Source: Klebsiella pneumoniae
Lineage (GTDB): Bacteria; Myxococcota_A; UBA796; GCA-2862545
Assembly (NCBI GenBank): GCA_945882675.1
Contig: CAMCWU010000002.1
Location: forward strand, 1-56,259
DNA: 56,259 nt
Direction: 5' to 3'
A program made the position numbers and the translations under genes. Below are positions 6,513-18,240 of this stretch, one piece after another; positions within the stretch are counted from its first letter, which is position 1, and each line of letters begins with the position of its first letter. The notes under the pieces are model-generated. The model was not told where the DNA came from. It did no database searches and saw only the letters and a program-made list of their open reading frames with translations.

Positions 6513-7529
6513 TCAGGGGTTTAGCTTCGGGACCTGCATGCTCGGCATGTAGTCCGCGAGCCCCCAGCAGTCCGCCTGGCCGGCGAGCGTCACGCCGCAC
6601 CCTTCGTACTCGCCGAGGCCGATCATCGCCATCGGCTCGGGGAACGGGTCGGGCCAGAGGTCGAACCCGGCGTCGAGGCCGGCGCCCCACCAGCACTTCG
6701 CGACACCAGCGGCGTCGATTACGCAGGTGGCGCCGTCGAACGCCTCGATCTGGGCCCAAACACCGGGCGGTGGATCCGGGAAGGGGTCGGGCTCCGGGTC
6801 GAAGAGCGTGTCGGTCCCCCAGCAATACGCCGTGCCGGCAGCGTCCAGCCCGCACGAGTGCCGGCGGCCCACGGCGATCTGCGTCAGCGCGACCCCCGCG
6901 GGCGGGAGATCGTCCCCCCACTGGGTGCCGTACCCCCAACAGTGAAGCGTTCCGTCCTCCAGGACGCCGCACGCGTTCGACGAGTCAATCTGGTAGTCGA
7001 CGACCGGCTCCGCAGGCGCCCGCGCCGTGGCGAAGGCGTCGTCACCCCAACAGGTGAGCATGCCGGCCGCGTCCCGGGCGCACGCGGCAGCATGGCCGAC
7101 GTTCACGGACTCGAAGGTTTCGGACGGCGTCTCTGGGACGATGTCCTTGCCGGAGCTGTCCGGAAAGTCGCAACCCCAGCACGCGACCGTCCCGTCGGAG
7201 CGCAACCCGCAAGCCTCAAAGATGCCCACCGAGATCTGGGTGAACGTTTCGGTCGGCGGTGGTTCCGCCTTCGCGCACTCCGCCACGCCCCAGCAGCGAA
7301 CGGTCCCGTCGCTCACCAGTCCGCAGGCAAACTGCGCACCGATGTCGGCGGAGACCCACGTCAAGTCAACGTCGTCGCCGGTGTCCTCGGGGCCGGCACT
7401 GTTGCCGGTCTCCGCGACCGGCGGGTCCGTGTCCACCAGGGTGGTCTGGTCGGCCTCCACAGGTGCCACGTCGCCGGTGTCGAACGGAGTCTTGGGGGCG
7501 CAGGCCATGAGCAAGATGGCCAGCCACAT
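6513..7529 (-). CDS. RCC1-repeat lipoprotein
   Basis: A 338-residue secreted lipoprotein. The signal peptide is very short (MWLAILLMAC, Cys10 lipidated). An Asp/Thr-rich spacer (about residues 15-60) precedes at least six repeats of the form CGLxxDGTxxCWG, typical of bacterial RCC1-like beta-propellers of about 45 residues per blade (blades from about residue 62 to the end). The paired Cys residues of each blade suggest stabilising disulfides outside the cytoplasm. Such proteins are abundant in Myxococcota; their function is unknown, with surface binding the usual guess. The gene stands alone and ends in the tandem repeat array. Confidence 0.82.
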   Translation of the reverse strand: MWLAILLMACAPKTPFDTGDVAPVEADQTTLVDTDPPVAETGNSAGPEDTGDDVDLTWVSADIGAQFACGLVSDGTVRCWGVAECAKAEPPPTETFTQISVGIFEACGLRSDGTVACWGCDFPDSSGKDIVPETPSETFESVNVGHAAACARDAAGMLTCWGDDAFATARAPAEPVVDYQIDSSNACGVLEDGTLHCWGYGTQWGDDLPPAGVALTQIAVGRRHSCGLDAAGTAYCWGTDTLFDPEPDPFPDPPPGVWAQIEAFDGATCVIDAAGVAKCWWGAGLDAGFDLWPDPFPEPMAMIGLGEYEGCGVTLAGQADCWGLADYMPSMQVPKLNP

Positions 7530-7603
7530 GACGGACGCTCCGCGCGATGACCCCACACTACATCGCACGCTCTTCGGGTGTCCACCACCGCCGCGGGGCG
7601 CGG

Positions 7604-10537
<2,934 letters not shown>

Positions 10538-10627
10538 GCTCCCCCGGCCTCGCGCGATGGAATATGACCTCCCCCGCGCGGGGTCAACTGCCGCGTTAGG
10601 ACGCTGCAGGGGCGAGGGACGACGGGG

Positions 10628-11446
10628 ATGGGCATCCGCCGCGAACATGCGAGGGCGCCGCAGCCGCGCGAGCTGCCGGTGGCCGGGTGGACGCGGACGC
10701 TGTGGCTCGGCCTCGGGGGCGCGGGCGCGCTGCTCGTGACCTGCGCGCTCGCGGCGACGCTCTGGCTCCAGCCGCGGGCCCGCCGGGAGCCGATCGAGCC
10801 GCTCCCGGCTTCAGAAGCGGAGGCGGAGGCAGAGGCGGAGGTCGGCGTGGAGCTCCCCGCGGACGCGCCCGTCGAGCCCATCGAAGTGGACGGGACGACC
10901 GTGCGGCTCGGCGAGTTCTCCATGGACATCGCGAGCGCGGCGCGGCGGCTCGTGGCGGCGCGGCGGCCCCCGGGCGGGTTCCGGAACGATTGCAGCGGCT
11001 TCGTCTCGGCGATCCTCACGTCCTCCGGGATCCCGATGGACGGGAACACCGCGCAGCTCTACGACGTCGCCAACCGGGAGGGCCTGCTCCACCACGACCC
11101 GATCCCGACCATCGGAGACCTGGCGTTCTTCGACAACACCCACGACCGCAACGAGAACGGCGCATGGGACGACGCGCGGACCCACATCGCGGTGGTCGTG
11201 GACGTGGAGCCGGACGGCACGATCCTGCTCGCGCACCATGGGTCCGAGCGCGCATTGGTGCGGATGAACCTGCTGCCCGAGCATATCCAGCAGCACGAGG
11301 GCGACGACGGCCGGCTCTACAACAGCTACCTGCGCCGCAAGTCCCTGTCGGACGGAAAGTGGGAGATCAACCTGACGGGGGAGCTGTGGGCGGCGTTCGC
11401 GCACCCGGCGCCCGACGTGGACTGGGAGGTCCGGGCGCGACGCTAG
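10628..11446 (+). CDS. Membrane-anchored NlpC/P60-like cysteine peptidase
   Basis: A 272-residue protein: cytoplasmic basic N-terminus, one membrane helix (about 22-47), a Glu/Ala linker (61-75), then an NlpC/P60 or CHAP-like domain. The nucleophile candidate is C122 in NDCSGFVSAIL and the general-base histidine H186 in ARTHIAVVVDV. Between them sits DRNENGAWDD (173-182), which looks like a calcium-binding EF-hand or dockerin-type loop. The domain should face the periplasm and cleave peptidoglycan peptides, but its substrate is inferred. A GTTAGG box lies 28 bases upstream. It ends directly against the converging gene at 11447. Confidence 0.75.
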   Translation: MGIRREHARAPQPRELPVAGWTRTLWLGLGGAGALLVTCALAATLWLQPRARREPIEPLPASEAEAEAEAEVGVELPADAPVEPIEVDGTTVRLGEFSMDIASAARRLVAARRPPGGFRNDCSGFVSAILTSSGIPMDGNTAQLYDVANREGLLHHDPIPTIGDLAFFDNTHDRNENGAWDDARTHIAVVVDVEPDGTILLAHHGSERALVRMNLLPEHIQQHEGDDGRLYNSYLRRKSLSDGKWEINLTGELWAAFAHPAPDVDWEVRARR

Positions 11447-12325
11447 CTAGTCCACCAGAATATCGACGAAGTCCGCCAGCAACGGGTCGAACACGAGGCC
11501 CGCCTGCTCCATCGCGCGGCGGTTGAGCGCCACCTTTCGCCCGAGCGGCGCCTCCCTGTCGATGTCGCTCGGGTACGCGCCGTCGAGGATCACCTGCACC
11601 ATCCCGGCGGCCTGCTGGCCCACGCCGACCGGGTCCGGGACGACTGCGAAGGTCGCGCCAGCGCGCACCAGGGTCGGGGTGTCCACCATCAGCGGGAGCT
11701 GGCGTCTGCGGCTGTCTTCCAGCAGGGTGCGGAACACGTTGGGCGTGAGGAGCTCGACCTCCGGCAGCAGCCACAGGGCGTCGATGTCGCGGGCGGCGTG
11801 GAGCGCCCCGCGGACGTCCCGCCCGCCTTCCACGCGCAGGATCGCGAGCGTCACGCCGACGTCGCCGGCCGCGCGGACGAGATCCGCCTCCGCTTCCGCG
11901 CCCAGCGCGGGGCCGCCCACCACGCCGATCCGCTTCGCATCCGGGAAGAACGCCACGAACTGCGAGAGCGTTGTCTCGGGGGGCACGGCCATCGTCACGC
12001 CCGTGACCATGGGGCCGACGATGCCGTACCGCGCCGGATCGCGCACCGCGGCGTACACCACCGGCACCTGCGGCAGCGCGCGCCGGGCGGTCCAGGCGGC
12101 CTTCGCGCCGACGGCGAACACGATCTGCGGCGGGTCGGAGGCGAGCCGGGCGCTGACGGCCGCGGCCTCGGCCTCGCGGCCGTGCAGGCGGTACACCGTG
12201 GTCTGGCCGTCGACGTCGGCGAGGAAGGACGCCACCGGCTCCTCGTACGCCGCGATGTCGTCCGAGATCACCACGGCGATGGGGGTCGCCGCGAGCGCCG
12301 TGCCGATCCAGGCCGCGAGCCACAT
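11447..12325 (-). CDS. ABC-type substrate-binding protein (TrpX-like family), orphan
   Basis: A 292-residue exported protein (signal peptide ending near LAA-TPIAVV) with two Rossmann-like lobes, resembling the ABC_sub_bind family (PF04392) that includes TrpX-type amino acid receptors. Recognisable elements are QIVFAVGAKAAW, RIGVVGGP in the hinge and ALWLLPEVELLTPNVF. No permease or ATPase gene adjoins it; instead it follows a PEGA-tailed kinase and a secreted unknown, suggesting a sensor use rather than transport. The gap to the kinase stop is 20 bases. Confidence 0.75.
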   Translation of the reverse strand: MWLAAWIGTALAATPIAVVISDDIAAYEEPVASFLADVDGQTTVYRLHGREAEAAAVSARLASDPPQIVFAVGAKAAWTARRALPQVPVVYAAVRDPARYGIVGPMVTGVTMAVPPETTLSQFVAFFPDAKRIGVVGGPALGAEAEADLVRAAGDVGVTLAILRVEGGRDVRGALHAARDIDALWLLPEVELLTPNVFRTLLEDSRRRQLPLMVDTPTLVRAGATFAVVPDPVGVGQQAAGMVQVILDGAYPSDIDREAPLGRKVALNRRAMEQAGLVFDPLLADFVDILVD

Positions 12326-12345
12326 CCGAACCTCCTCGGCAAATA

Positions 12346-14091
12346 CTACTCGAAGCGGACGCCCGTGATCTGACGGGGCCGAATGACGAAGGTTTGAGCG
12401 TCGTGACCATCGACCTCGACCGAGTGCTCCCCGACGGGGAGCGGGATCTTCGCCGGGGTGACGCGACCCGTGGCGACGCCGTCGACCCGGATGGCCGCCC
12501 CGAGAGGGGCTGAGGTGACCTGGAGCTCACCGGTCTCGGCGACCGCGGCCGGGGCAGGCTCGGGGACGGGAACGGGAACGGGAACGGGCTCGGGAACGGG
12601 AACGGGCTCGGGAACGGGCCTTCCCACTCCCTCCCCCGCGCGGGGAGGGTCGCGGAGGGGGGCGACGGGCTCGGCAACGGGCTCGGGAACCGGACTTCCC
12701 ACTCGCTCCCCCTCGTGGGGAGGGTCGGGGAGGGGGGCGACGGGAGCGGGCTCGGGGGCGCTGATCGTCACCGGCGTCGTTTCGACCGGATCGGGGCGTT
12801 GTACCCACCAGACGCCGAAAAACAGCAAGATTGCAGCGAGCAGGAGGCCGCCGCCCCCGACCACGCCGAGGAACGCCCCGCCCGCGATGATCCCCGCGGG
12901 CCGGACCAGGCTGATCGACGTATCCGTGGCGTCCCGGACATGGCGCGCCGCGCGCTGGCCGGGCCGCGGGGGCTCCGGCCGCATCGGCCGCGGGGCCTCC
13001 AGCGACGCCTCCATCGACGCCGCGAGCGACCGCTTCTCGATCGACGACGAGTCCGAGAACATCCCGCGCGGGTACGTGGAGCCGTCCACGCCCGAGCCGT
13101 CCTCGATCTGCACGACGACGCCCGGCGTCGTAAAGCTCTCGAGCTTGGCCTCGATCCGCTCGACCACGGTCGGCGAGGACTTGAGGAGGAACGCCGCGAC
13201 CTCTTCCGGCTCCGGCCGACCGCCGAGGGCGCCCAGCACCCCCACCAGCGCGTCGCGGAGCTCCGCCGCCGACTGGTAGCGGTCGTTTCGGTCGCGCTGC
13301 ATCATCCGCTCGTAGACCCGCCGGAGCACTGCCGGATCCGGTAGATCGGGGGCCTCCGGCATCTTCGGGATCTCGCCCGAGAGCATCTTGTGCAGGATCT
13401 GGATCTGGTTCAGGCCGGTGTACGGCCCGGCCCCGGCCATGAGCTCGTACAGCGTGAGCCCGACCGCGTACAGATCCGCGCGGGCGTCCACGATCTCCCC
13501 CGAGATCTGCTCGGGCGCCATGTACGAGAACTTGCCCTTGACGTGGTCCGTCCGCGTCCGCTCCAGCCGGTCCGTCGCCGACGCGACCCCGAAGTCGATG
13601 AGCTTCACGTCCCCCCGGATCGACACCATGATGTTCCGCGGGTTCACGTCGCGGTGGACGATCGCCATGGGCTTGCCGAGGGCGTCCCGCTTCTTGTGCG
13701 CGTGATCGAGCGCTTCGCACACGGACGCCAGGATCGCGAGCGCGAACCGCAGCGGCACCTTCTGCCGCCGGTCCGACAGCTCCGAGATGAGCTGGCGCAG
13801 GTCCATCCCGGGCACGTACTCGAGGACCAGGTAGTAATCGTCGCCCTCCCGCCCGAAGTCGTAGACGCGGCCGATGTTCGGGTGGTTCAGCTCGGCCGTA
13901 ATCCGAGCTTCGTCCTTGAACATCCGCACGAACGCGTCGTCCGCCGTGCGGTCCGCCTTGATCCGCTTGATCACGACGAGGCGGATGTAGCCGGCCTCCT
14001 CGACCGCGCGCCGCGCGAGATCGACCTCCGACATGCCGCCGACCCCGAGACGCTCGAGGAGGACATAGTTGGCGAAGGGGGCGGGGAACAA
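12346..14091 (-). CDS. Transmembrane Ser/Thr protein kinase with PEGA domain
   Basis: A 581-residue Hanks-type kinase. The catalytic domain covers about 10-290: GVGGMSEV glycine loop, K42 in VVIKRIK, HRD 146-148, DFG 166-168, APE 192-194, all intact. A membrane helix (about 400-430) leads to an extracytoplasmic Pro/Val/Glu linker and a PEGA domain (521-581, ending in GEHSVEVDGHDAQ). The linker contains two in-frame copies of a dispersed GGGGAGGG-type DNA repeat (residues about 453-466 and 477-490) and a PVPEPV microrepeat. TTG 14091 has GGAGAG eight bases upstream and starts just before the kinase fold; no ATG fits. It lies 40 bases after the secreted unknown. Confidence 0.88.
   Translation of the reverse strand: MFPAPFANYVLLERLGVGGMSEVDLARRAVEEAGYIRLVVIKRIKADRTADDAFVRMFKDEARITAELNHPNIGRVYDFGREGDDYYLVLEYVPGMDLRQLISELSDRRQKVPLRFALAILASVCEALDHAHKKRDALGKPMAIVHRDVNPRNIMVSIRGDVKLIDFGVASATDRLERTRTDHVKGKFSYMAPEQISGEIVDARADLYAVGLTLYELMAGAGPYTGLNQIQILHKMLSGEIPKMPEAPDLPDPAVLRRVYERMMQRDRNDRYQSAAELRDALVGVLGALGGRPEPEEVAAFLLKSSPTVVERIEAKLESFTTPGVVVQIEDGSGVDGSTYPRGMFSDSSSIEKRSLAASMEASLEAPRPMRPEPPRPGQRAARHVRDATDTSISLVRPAGIIAGGAFLGVVGGGGLLLAAILLFFGVWWVQRPDPVETTPVTISAPEPAPVAPLPDPPHEGERVGSPVPEPVAEPVAPLRDPPRAGEGVGRPVPEPVPVPEPVPVPVPVPEPAPAAVAETGELQVTSAPLGAAIRVDGVATGRVTPAKIPLPVGEHSVEVDGHDAQTFVIRPRQITGVRFE
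12560..12620. repeat. GGGAAC hexamer microrepeat in the kinase linker
   Basis: Repeated GGGAAC/GGGCTC hexamers on the plus strand encode the PVPEPVPVPV tract on the minus strand. This is a slippage-prone sequence within a coding linker, so tract length probably varies between strains. Confidence 0.65.
12621..12742. repeat. Two copies of a dispersed GC-rich repeat inside the kinase gene
   Basis: Copies at about 12621-12668 and 12695-12742 share CTTCCCACTC, CTCCCCC, a loop, then GGGGAGGGTC and GGGGAGGGG and end GGGGGCGACGGG. The second copy matches the intergenic sequence at 27097-27130 over about 27 bases (GGGGAGGGTCGGGGAGGGG and beyond). Each has an internal inverted repeat (CTCCCC...GGGGAG). 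They read in frame as proline-rich linker. Confidence 0.65.
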
Positions 14092-14131
14092 AGGGTGGCG
14101 CTCTCCAGGGGGCCGTGACCGGGGAAGGTGC

Positions 14132-14854
14132 CTACTCCTGCTTGACCGCGTCCTTCTCGGCCTTCTTCTCTGCCTTGCGGGCGATGCGCTGGGCTTCGCG
14201 GATGCCCTCCTCCGTGCGGATGTCGAAGGCGATCGACTGCACCCGCGGCTCGACCGCCAGGCTCCGATCGCGCTCGGCGCCGTCCGGCCCCGGCTCCTTC
14301 CCGAACATGTACCGGCCCTGCGGGAGATACCCGTCGAAGATGCCCTTCTCGGCGATCTCCTTCTGGGCGTACTCGACGGCCTTGCGCTGGTTCGGGTCGA
14401 ACGGCATCGACTCGGGCTGCAGCTCGACCTTCCCGATGTCGCACGCCAGCAGCACGCGATTGTAGTTCGAGTCGATGTCCCACAGCCAGTCGACGACGGC
14501 GCGTTCCTCCCGCCGCGTGTTGGCGGCGATGAGGCGGTTGCGCGCGGACGCCACGTCCCCGAGCGCTCGCGCGGCATGGGCCCCGGCCACGAAGTCCTCG
14601 AACGAGGGCTCGATGCCCGTGGCCAGCAGCGCGGTGTAGGTCCGCTCGACTCCCGCCCAGGCGTTCCGGGACGCGAGCTTCTCGAGCTCCTGCGACAGCC
14701 GCTGGTACTCCCCCCGGTTCGGAAGAGCCGGGAACGCCGCCGGATCCGACGCGACGGAGGTCAGCTCCGGCCCGTTAGATGTCGGCTCCGGGGAAACACC
14801 CGGATCCGGCTCCTGAGCCAGTGCATTGCACAACGAGAACGAGAGCCACCACAT
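14132..14854 (-). CDS. Secreted protein of unknown function
   Basis: The product has 240 residues. The signal peptide MWWLSFSLCNALA is followed by QEPDPG, a good signal peptidase I site, which fixes the ATG at 14854. The mature part is helical with TPR-like spacing (LEKLASRNAWAGVERTYTALL; about residues 55-120), then a WLWDIDSNYNRVLLA strand region and a Lys/Ala/Glu-rich helical tail. It probably sits in the periplasm. It is first in an operon with the PEGA kinase and an orphan binding protein, so it may help the kinase's outer domain sense or organise the envelope; that is inference. Confidence 0.68.
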   Translation of the reverse strand: MWWLSFSLCNALAQEPDPGVSPEPTSNGPELTSVASDPAAFPALPNRGEYQRLSQELEKLASRNAWAGVERTYTALLATGIEPSFEDFVAGAHAARALGDVASARNRLIAANTRREERAVVDWLWDIDSNYNRVLLACDIGKVELQPESMPFDPNQRKAVEYAQKEIAEKGIFDGYLPQGRYMFGKEPGPDGAERDRSLAVEPRVQSIAFDIRTEEGIREAQRIARKAEKKAEKDAVKQE

Positions 14855-14963
14855 CGACGGATACCCGCGGCCGGGAGAGGCCGCCTGCGAGGTGTGATAC
14901 GTTACCCCAGCCTCGCGTCTCCCGGTAGTCCGGTGGGCCACGACGCGTCGGAAGGGGGTCTCG

Positions 14964-16589
14964 GTGCGCATGTCGTCGCTCGTGCTGCTCCTCGCCGCCT
15001 GTTCGGGGGGAAACCATTCCGAAACTGACAAAGTCACGGAAGACACCGTAGGGTCGGACACGGACGGGATCACGGCCGATCCGCTGACGCTCCTCACGGC
15101 AACAGTGGGCGCCCCGGCCTCCCCGCTGGTCTTCCTCGCGCGCCAGCTCGACGTGACGACGAGCCGGCCCGCGCGCGTCTCCGTGGCGCTCACGGACGCC
15201 GCGGGCGTGGCGCGCACGATCGCGTGGGACGCCCTCGCCGCGGAGCACCACCTGCCGCTGCTCGGCCTCCACGCGGGCTCCGCCCACACGGCCGTGGTGT
15301 GCGCGGAAGCCGACGGAGAGCGAGCCTGCTCCGAGCCGATCGCGTTCGTCGCCGGGGATCTCCCTGCCGACCTGCCGGAGCTCGACCTGCTCGTCAGCGA
15401 GCCCGGCCGGTTCACCCCGGGTTGGACGCTGCTCGCGCCGTTCGCGGGCCCGAAGGCCATGCTGCTCGTGGTGGACGACGCCGGGGCGCCGGTGTGGGCG
15501 TACGAACTGCCGCGGAGCTGGAAGGCCTTCGGCCTCACGCCGGCCGGCACGCTCTTCGCGCTGCAGAACACGATCGCCGTCGAGATGGACTGGCTCGGCC
15601 AGCCGATCCGGCGCTTCGCGCCGCTGTTGGAGGCCATCGAGCCCTACGATGTCCCGATGGACGTGAGCGATCCGCACCACGACGTCGTGCCCCTCCCCGA
15701 CGGCTCGATCTGGACGCTGAGCAACGAAGCGAAGCTGGTCGCCGGGTTCCCCCTCGACTACGACCGGACGCTGACGGGGGACGTGTCGGTCGCCGACCAG
15801 GAGATCCTCCACGTCGGCGGGGACGGGGCGATCCTCGCGCGGTGGTCCATGCTCGACCGGCTCGACCCCACGCGGATCGGCTGGGACGCCCTCGATCCCA
15901 CCCAGGCGGGGGACGTGGACTGGGGCCACGCGAACGCGGTCGTCCCCGGCGACGACGCCGTCCTCGTCAGCCTGCGGCACCAGGACGCCCTCGTCCAGCT
16001 CGACGCCGCCACGGGAGACGTCCGCTGGATCCTCGCGAACCACGACGGCTGGGACCCGGCGCTGCAGCCGCTGCTGCTCACGCCGGTCGGCGAGCCGTTC
16101 CTGTGGCCATCCCACCAGCACGGCCCGATGGTGCGCTCGACCGGCGAGATCCTCGTGTTCGACAACGGCAACAACGGGCACACCACGCCGTACGCGACCG
16201 ACGGGGCGGTCCCCAGCCTGTCGCGCATCGTGCAGTACACGGTGGACGAAGCCGCGATGACGGTCCGCCAGGACTGGGAGTGGCAGCCGACGATCGGCGG
16301 CCCGCTGTTCTCCACCGCGCTCGGCAACGCGGACTGGATGGCGGAGCGCGGCACCGTGTTCGCGACGTTCTCCTTCCTCACCCGGGAGGGCGGCATCGCG
16401 AACGCCGACATCGGCCGCGGCACGCACTCCACGCGGCTCATCGAGTTCGAACCATCGACCGGCGAAACGGTGTGGGATCTGTCAATATACAGCGACGCGT
16501 CCGCAGACAAGGCCGGCTGGCAGGTCGACCGAGCCGCTCGGGTGGGCCACCTGTACGGGTCGGCCGCCACCGACACGCTCTCACAATAG
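14964..16589 (+). CDS. Arylsulfotransferase (ASST)-like lipoprotein, copy 1
   Basis: A 541-residue lipoprotein (lipobox LLAAC, then an Asp/Thr spacer). After an Ig-like N-terminal region (about 40-125) comes a beta-propeller with ASST-family signatures: LRHQDALVQLDAATGDVRWIL, HQHGPMVRSTGEILVFDNGN, and DPHHDVVPLPDGSIW. PF05935-type enzymes transfer sulfate between phenols through a histidine; which His here would be catalytic is not certain, and many distant members are uncharacterised. GTG 14964 (five bases after GGGGG) or ATG 14970 are both possible. It shares an overall fold and many stretches with the next gene, so the two arose by tandem duplication. Confidence 0.78.
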   Translation: MRMSSLVLLLAACSGGNHSETDKVTEDTVGSDTDGITADPLTLLTATVGAPASPLVFLARQLDVTTSRPARVSVALTDAAGVARTIAWDALAAEHHLPLLGLHAGSAHTAVVCAEADGERACSEPIAFVAGDLPADLPELDLLVSEPGRFTPGWTLLAPFAGPKAMLLVVDDAGAPVWAYELPRSWKAFGLTPAGTLFALQNTIAVEMDWLGQPIRRFAPLLEAIEPYDVPMDVSDPHHDVVPLPDGSIWTLSNEAKLVAGFPLDYDRTLTGDVSVADQEILHVGGDGAILARWSMLDRLDPTRIGWDALDPTQAGDVDWGHANAVVPGDDAVLVSLRHQDALVQLDAATGDVRWILANHDGWDPALQPLLLTPVGEPFLWPSHQHGPMVRSTGEILVFDNGNNGHTTPYATDGAVPSLSRIVQYTVDEAAMTVRQDWEWQPTIGGPLFSTALGNADWMAERGTVFATFSFLTREGGIANADIGRGTHSTRLIEFEPSTGETVWDLSIYSDASADKAGWQVDRAARVGHLYGSAATDTLSQ

Positions 16590-16598
16590 GATCCTCGC

Positions 16599-18236
16599 AT
16601 GCGTACGTCCGCCCTGCTCTTCGGCCTCGTCGCCTGCTCCGGGAAGCCGGCTGGCGACGCGCCGTTGCCCCCGGACACCGACGCCACCGACACGGACACG
16701 GACACCGTCCCGCCGACGTCCGAGCCGCTAAGCCTGCTGTCCGCGGTCGTGCGCGCGCCGGACTCGCCGCTCGTGTTCCAGGCCCAGCAGGCGGACGTCA
16801 CGACCTCCCACCCCGCCCGCGTGACCGCGACGCTCACGGATGCTGCGGGTGCGACGCGCACGATCGCCTTCCCGACGGTAGCGACCACCCACACGCTGCC
16901 GCTTGTCGGGTTCCCCGCCGAGAGCTCGCACACGGTCGTGCTGTGCGCCACGGACGAGCTCGCGCGGGAGGCCTGCTCGGAGCCCCTGCCGTTCACGGTG
17001 AGCGCAGGACCGCCGACGGCGCCGACCGTCGAGCTCCTCGAGAGCGACGCCGGGCGGTTCGCGGCGGGCTGGACGTTGTTCCCGCCGTTCTCGGACGAAG
17101 GCGACCTCGTGCTCCTCGCGGACGCGGACGGCGTGGTGGTGTGGGCGTTCACGGCGCCCCGCGACTGGAAGTCGGTGACAGTGACCGACCACGGCACGCT
17201 GACGGGCATCGAGAACACGAACCTCGTCGAGATGGACTGGCTCGGCAGGGTGGTGCGCCGCTTCCGCCCGAGCAGCCAGACGCTCGATCCCGGAGAGATC
17301 CCGATGCCGCTCGACAACCCGCACCACGAGCTGATCCCGCTCGCAGACGGGTCGATCTACACCCTCGACACCACGAGCCGGGTCGTGGACGGCTTCCCCA
17401 TCGACTACGACTTCTCGGCGTTCACCGACGCGAACGTGGCCGAGCAGGTCGTGGTCCACCTCGGCGGGGACGGGACCCTGCTGGAGTCCTGGTCGCTGCT
17501 CGACACGCTCGATCCCCTGCGCCTCGGCTGGTCTTCGCTCGACCTCACGATCAAGGGGGATCTGGACTGGGGCCACGCGAACGCGATCGCCATCGACGAT
17601 GTGGACGACACCCTCGTCATCAGCCTGCGGCACCAGGACACGATCGTGAAGCTCGACCCCGCCACGGGAGACGTGCGCTGGATCCTCGCGAACCACGACG
17701 GATGGAACCCGACGTTCCAGCCCGCGCTCCTCACGCCCATCGGCGCGCCGTTCGCCTGGCCCGCGCACCAGCACGGCCCGCAGCTCCTCGAAGACGGCGG
17801 GATCCTCCTGTTCGACAACGGGAACGAGAACCACACGACGCCCTACTCGGACGCCGCGTGGATGCCGCAGCTCTCCCGCGTCGTGCAGTACCGGGTGGAC
17901 GACGTCGCGCGCACCGTCGCGCAGCTTTGGGATTGGCGGCACCCGGACGGGCTGTACTCGCAGGCGCTCGGAAACGCGGATCTGCAGGTGGAAACCGGAT
18001 CGGTTCTCGCTACCTTCTCGTACCTGGCGAAGGAGGACGGCGTAGCGAACGGCGAAATCGGCCGCGGGAGGAACTCCACCCGCATCACTGAGTTCGACCC
18101 GGTCACCGAGGACGTCGTGTGGGACCTGTCCGTGTGGGACGACGCGGTCGAGTCCCCGGGCGGGTGGCTCGTGGACCGCGCAGTCCGGGTCGGGAGCCTG
18201 TACGGGTCCACCGCGACCGACACCGCGGCGCAATAA
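16599..18236 (+). CDS. Arylsulfotransferase (ASST)-like lipoprotein, copy 2
   Basis: A 545-residue paralog of the preceding gene, nine bases downstream. The signal peptide ends at LVACSG with Cys12 lipidated, followed by a DTDATDTDTDT spacer. Shared landmarks include LRHQDTIVKLDPATGDVRWILANHDGW's core, WPAHQHGPQLL and LLFDNGNEN, and both end LYGSxATDTxxQ. The strong divergence of the copies (roughly half identical by eye) shows an old duplication. Both should be anchored to a membrane and face outside the cytoplasm. The stop is four bases before the ArsR-methyltransferase start, so all three genes form one operon. Confidence 0.78.
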   Translation: MRTSALLFGLVACSGKPAGDAPLPPDTDATDTDTDTVPPTSEPLSLLSAVVRAPDSPLVFQAQQADVTTSHPARVTATLTDAAGATRTIAFPTVATTHTLPLVGFPAESSHTVVLCATDELAREACSEPLPFTVSAGPPTAPTVELLESDAGRFAAGWTLFPPFSDEGDLVLLADADGVVVWAFTAPRDWKSVTVTDHGTLTGIENTNLVEMDWLGRVVRRFRPSSQTLDPGEIPMPLDNPHHELIPLADGSIYTLDTTSRVVDGFPIDYDFSAFTDANVAEQVVVHLGGDGTLLESWSLLDTLDPLRLGWSSLDLTIKGDLDWGHANAIAIDDVDDTLVISLRHQDTIVKLDPATGDVRWILANHDGWNPTFQPALLTPIGAPFAWPAHQHGPQLLEDGGILLFDNGNENHTTPYSDAAWMPQLSRVVQYRVDDVARTVAQLWDWRHPDGLYSQALGNADLQVETGSVLATFSYLAKEDGVANGEIGRGRNSTRITEFDPVTEDVVWDLSVWDDAVESPGGWLVDRAVRVGSLYGSTATDTAAQ

Positions 18237-18240
18237 CCGG

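Noticed and set aside
10565-10586. Imperfect inverted repeat between alr and the NlpC/P60-like gene as an operator
   Set aside because: The arms TGACC and GGGTCA match only partly and the centre is simple GC; no regulator is linked.
11447-12325. A complete ABC import operon
   Set aside because: No permease or ATPase gene lies on either side.
15224-18091. A 955-codon open frame on the plus strand across both arylsulfotransferase-like genes
   Set aside because: It lies one frame off the two genes and gives an Arg/Pro/Gly-rich product with no motif; high GC keeps such frames open.
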